Of a DNA stretch of 64,000 bases, positions 61,510-64,000 are shown in pieces. How positions within the stretch are numbered: position 1 is the stretch's first letter; each line of letters begins with the position of its first letter. Source of the DNA: Nemertoderma westbladi (taxonomy: Eukaryota > Xenacoelomorpha > Nemertodermatida > Nemertodermatidae); the NCBI GenBank assembly GCA_032718475.1, contig JAUCBJ010006023.1, forward strand, positions 1 to 64,000, read 5' to 3'. The position numbers and the translations under genes were made by a program. The notes under the pieces were generated by a model that saw only the letters and a program-made list of their open reading frames with translations, was not told where the DNA came from and ran no database searches.

Positions 61510-62900
61510 ATAGTTATTGTTATTTATCACACAATATTGACAGACATTTTGTATATATATATTAAATTTAAAAAACATAGATGTTTTTTTACATATGCAC
61601 ATGTTATTGTTGCTTGTATACAGTGTGTACAGTATGATAAAGCAAGTTATTCCATCAAATAATGTTGATTTTAAGTTATTTATAAAAAATATAAGCATAA
61701 TTATATATATTAGCTATAAAAGAAGATGTTTGGTATAAGAAACCGTAAATGCAAACTTTAATGGAGTGAGTGGTATTCCTGTTGGAATTAATACCGGTAT
61801 TAATTCAAATACCGGTATTGATTGATTTCAAAAACTGAAAACAAAGTAAAGAAATGCCTGTTTATACACAACAGCAGCTGATTAGAGTAAGGTAGGTAAG
61901 ATGTTTTGAATTTGAATTGTTTTAAATGTTTGAATTTCCCACCATGGCCAAGGGAAGGGGCATCCACTGACGGCCAATAATAACAATTGTAGAAATATTT
62001 ACATTGTAGAAATATTTACATCGTGGAAAGATTCGACATCTACAATTTGGGCACTGCGATATCTCAAAAACTAAAACCAATGCAGAAAAATGACTTTGAG
62101 ATCCTGAATCAGCATAAAATGTTCCCCTAGGGCAACCCTATTCCTCAAAAAAATGAAAAGGAAATGTAAATGAAATAAAACGCAAAAAAGGATATTTTGC
62201 ACATTAAAAAGCACGAAAATGACGGATTTTATGAAAAATTCAACAAAACGGCTTCACTTTGAACGGACATATCTCGAAACCTAAACACAGTCTGGCGAAG
62301 TGGTTTCCAGTTTCGGATTCAGCATGAAATTCTGCACAATTTTAGATCAAAAAAAATAGTTGTCAATACGAAATCATTGGGAAACGCTTTGTACAGTTAT
62401 CAAGTGGGTTCCTCCTGCGGATTGTCTGTATTTACCAAACTGCTTCTCGAGGTTGTCAGATTTTTGTTGACTGAACAGAAAAGTAATATCACTGATAAAA
62501 AATCTTTCATGCAGAGGTTTCTTAAGAATACTCTGCTCATCTGATGTACTAAAAAATCATTCTTGGCAATAATGGCAATCATAAAGTCAATCTCACTGGC
62601 TTTATTACGCTGACCATAGTTGACCATGATGGCATTTTCCAACTGTGACCAGCTATTAATAGAATGTTCAGTAAAAAATGGAATATTCAACTGAAGACAC
62701 TTAACATATAATTTATACTAAATGCTTCATGATAATATCTCGTTTTATAAAAATTGAATATTGAAACTGTGGTCCCTCATGTTTATCTGACAAAAACTGA
62801 ATCTCAATCCGGACAAAGATGTTTTAATATTGATAAGGGGACAGATTTCCTCGAAAAATAACTGATTTTGAGCTACAAAATCAAAAAATTCATCTGGAAG
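61510..62900. other. Upstream region of gene B without recognised exon
   Basis: Searched on the minus strand for EGF, TSP1, lectin and the 80-nt exon seen in gene A; none found. Contains the palindrome TTAATACCGGTATTAATTC with TACCGGTA repeated (61785-61830) and AT-rich DNA with ATATCTC(A/G)AAA-type repeats (62060-62350). Confidence 0.5.
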
Positions 62901-62979
62901 AGTATTCCTTGTACACTTTGATGACTTCCGTGTCGGACGTTCATGGGCTGCAGGTGATGCAAAGTTAAAGGCCGCGTTA

Positions 62980-63788
62980 TCGGTTCTAATGGATGTTGAC
63001 TCAACCTCAACTATCATTTGTAGCGAAGACGAGAACGTTGTCCCTCCGACACAGTCGACGCGCTCTCAACGGGCTTGGGCGGATATTTCGGATGATGACG
63101 TGGGGCCTACCGGTAGCTGCATATCGGGTTCGGTCAGCGAGCGTATACTGAAGGAACTGAGTGATCTCCAAAAGGAGGTTCGAGAATGAATACCTTGCGA
63201 CAAGAGGTAAAGTCGTTGTCTCAGAAGCTGGACCAGGCATTTGTTGTAATTGGTAAGCAACAAACATACCTTGAAAAAATGGAATCAAAAGAACGAGAAA
63301 AAAATCGATTAATTACAGGAGTATCAGAAGAAATGGGAGAACTTGGAGATGACGATGTTAGCCGCGTGGGGGCGATAGTTAGAGGAATGGGTTGCCAGGA
63401 ATTGGTAGAATCGGGAAAGATCTCGGAGTGGAATGTTCGGCGGCTTGGGGCTGTTAGTTCCGGTACCGGTACTGGTTCGGAAACAGGTATGCGAACCAGG
63501 ACGTGGCACTGGCCGATAATGGTGGAGATTCGTGATGCCAAGGTAAGAGCCATGGTATGGTCATCGGCTAAAAATCTCAAATCAGCTGGTGGTGCACTAT
63601 CATCGGTATATATTAATAAGGATGTGCACCCGCTGGTCCGGAGGGAGGAGGGTCGATTACGCCACCGGGTTAAGGAGGAATGGAAACGCCCTGAGAACCA
63701 GGGCGCCAAGATCTTCTATGACCATAAGCGCCGTGTTGTGTTGAGAGACACTGAGGTAATAGATCGGTATGAGGTAAACATATTTTAG
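62980..63788 (+). mobile_element. LINE ORF1-like protein
   Basis: An open frame from the ATG at 63186 to the stop at 63786-63788, about 200 residues, preceded by an acidic frame (62989-63189, ERILKELSDLQKEVRE) that would run into it with a one-base shift. It has a coiled-coil-like start (LRQEVKSLSQKLDQAFVVIG, KQQTYLEKMESKEREKNRL) followed by a basic domain (WPIMVEIRDAKVRAMVW, VHPLVRREEGRLRHRVKEEW), the layout of LINE ORF1 nucleic-acid-binding proteins. GC content is higher than its surroundings, suggesting a recent insertion. Confidence 0.65.
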
Positions 63789-64000
63789 GGGTGTCAGGCG
63801 CAGAACCCGATAGATTTACGCGATCTAAGTTTCTGTTCATGGAATATATGCGGGGTCCACGACAAACTGTTAGAGCCGAAAACCATATCGTTTTTGTTAG
63901 AACATGACATTGTTTTTATTAGCGAAGTTATAACGAAGTGTGCTATTGTGGTGCCGGGTTCCACTACGTATCCAAACTACTCTCCAGCTTCTCATCGAGG
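63789..64000 (+). mobile_element. LINE ORF2 start: APE endonuclease N-terminus (cut by window edge)
   Basis: After the ORF1 stop the plus strand reads DLRDLSFCSWNICGVHDKLL, FLLEHDIVFISEVITKC, PNYSPASHRG. SWNI-x-G and the following Glu (SEV, normally TET or SET) are the first APE-type endonuclease motifs. The last visible residues line up with the first ones of LINE-C (25970 downward), so the two are probably one family. Confidence 0.7.

Overview
This is a window of animal nuclear genome: AT-rich, intron-rich, standard genetic code and GT-AG splicing. It is crowded with LINE, Ty3/gypsy and DNA-transposon debris. The repeat mix and the lectin/EGF/thrombospondin modules suggest a marine invertebrate, perhaps a deuterostome, but the species cannot be read from the sequence. 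No CRISPR array, operon, rRNA or convincing tRNA gene is present.

The host genes are two tandem minus-strand paralogues of a Cys-loop (pentameric ligand-gated) ion channel, split into many small exons. Gene A (33840 down to 1, running off the left edge) reads, from its N-terminal side: F-type lectin (two exons), three calcium-binding-type EGF exons, two thrombospondin type 1 exons, a 19-base microexon, five exons of the Cys-loop ligand-binding domain, and the M1 to early M2 exon. Every junction is phase-compatible except for one extra G in the second lectin exon. Gene B (61502 down to 52554) has the same ligand-binding and M1/M2 exons with nearly identical protein. It also shows the rest of the channel: M2, M3, a short basic cytoplasmic loop, M4 and the stop. 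Its 5' exons lie beyond the right edge or were not found. A Cys-loop receptor with a lectin-EGF-TSP1 ectodomain is the most interesting content of the window.

The introns and the intergenic interval hold: an RLE-bearing R2-type LINE remnant (1.2-2.35 kb); many fragments of one LINE family, here called LINE-A; a second LINE (LINE-B, 57.1-59.0 kb, and a 3' fragment at 7.7/9.1 kb split by another element); a LINE with APE-type endonuclease and RT (LINE-C, 23.2-26.0 kb) and a probable relative entering the right edge (62.9-64 kb); a Ty3/gypsy provirus-like element with 245-bp LTRs (34.86-39.27 kb); a TIR element present twice (9.4-10.7 and 47.3-48.5 kb); an element whose arms are inverted G/C minisatellites (7.8-9.1 kb); a hAT-like element with an 8-bp target duplication carrying a 21-bp satellite and a foldback repeat (49.6-52.4 kb); and a decayed G2E3-type HECT-domain fragment (16.5-17.2 kb). 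An 835-bp tandem duplication (21.73-23.39 kb) copied a decayed EGF exon together with the tail of LINE-C.
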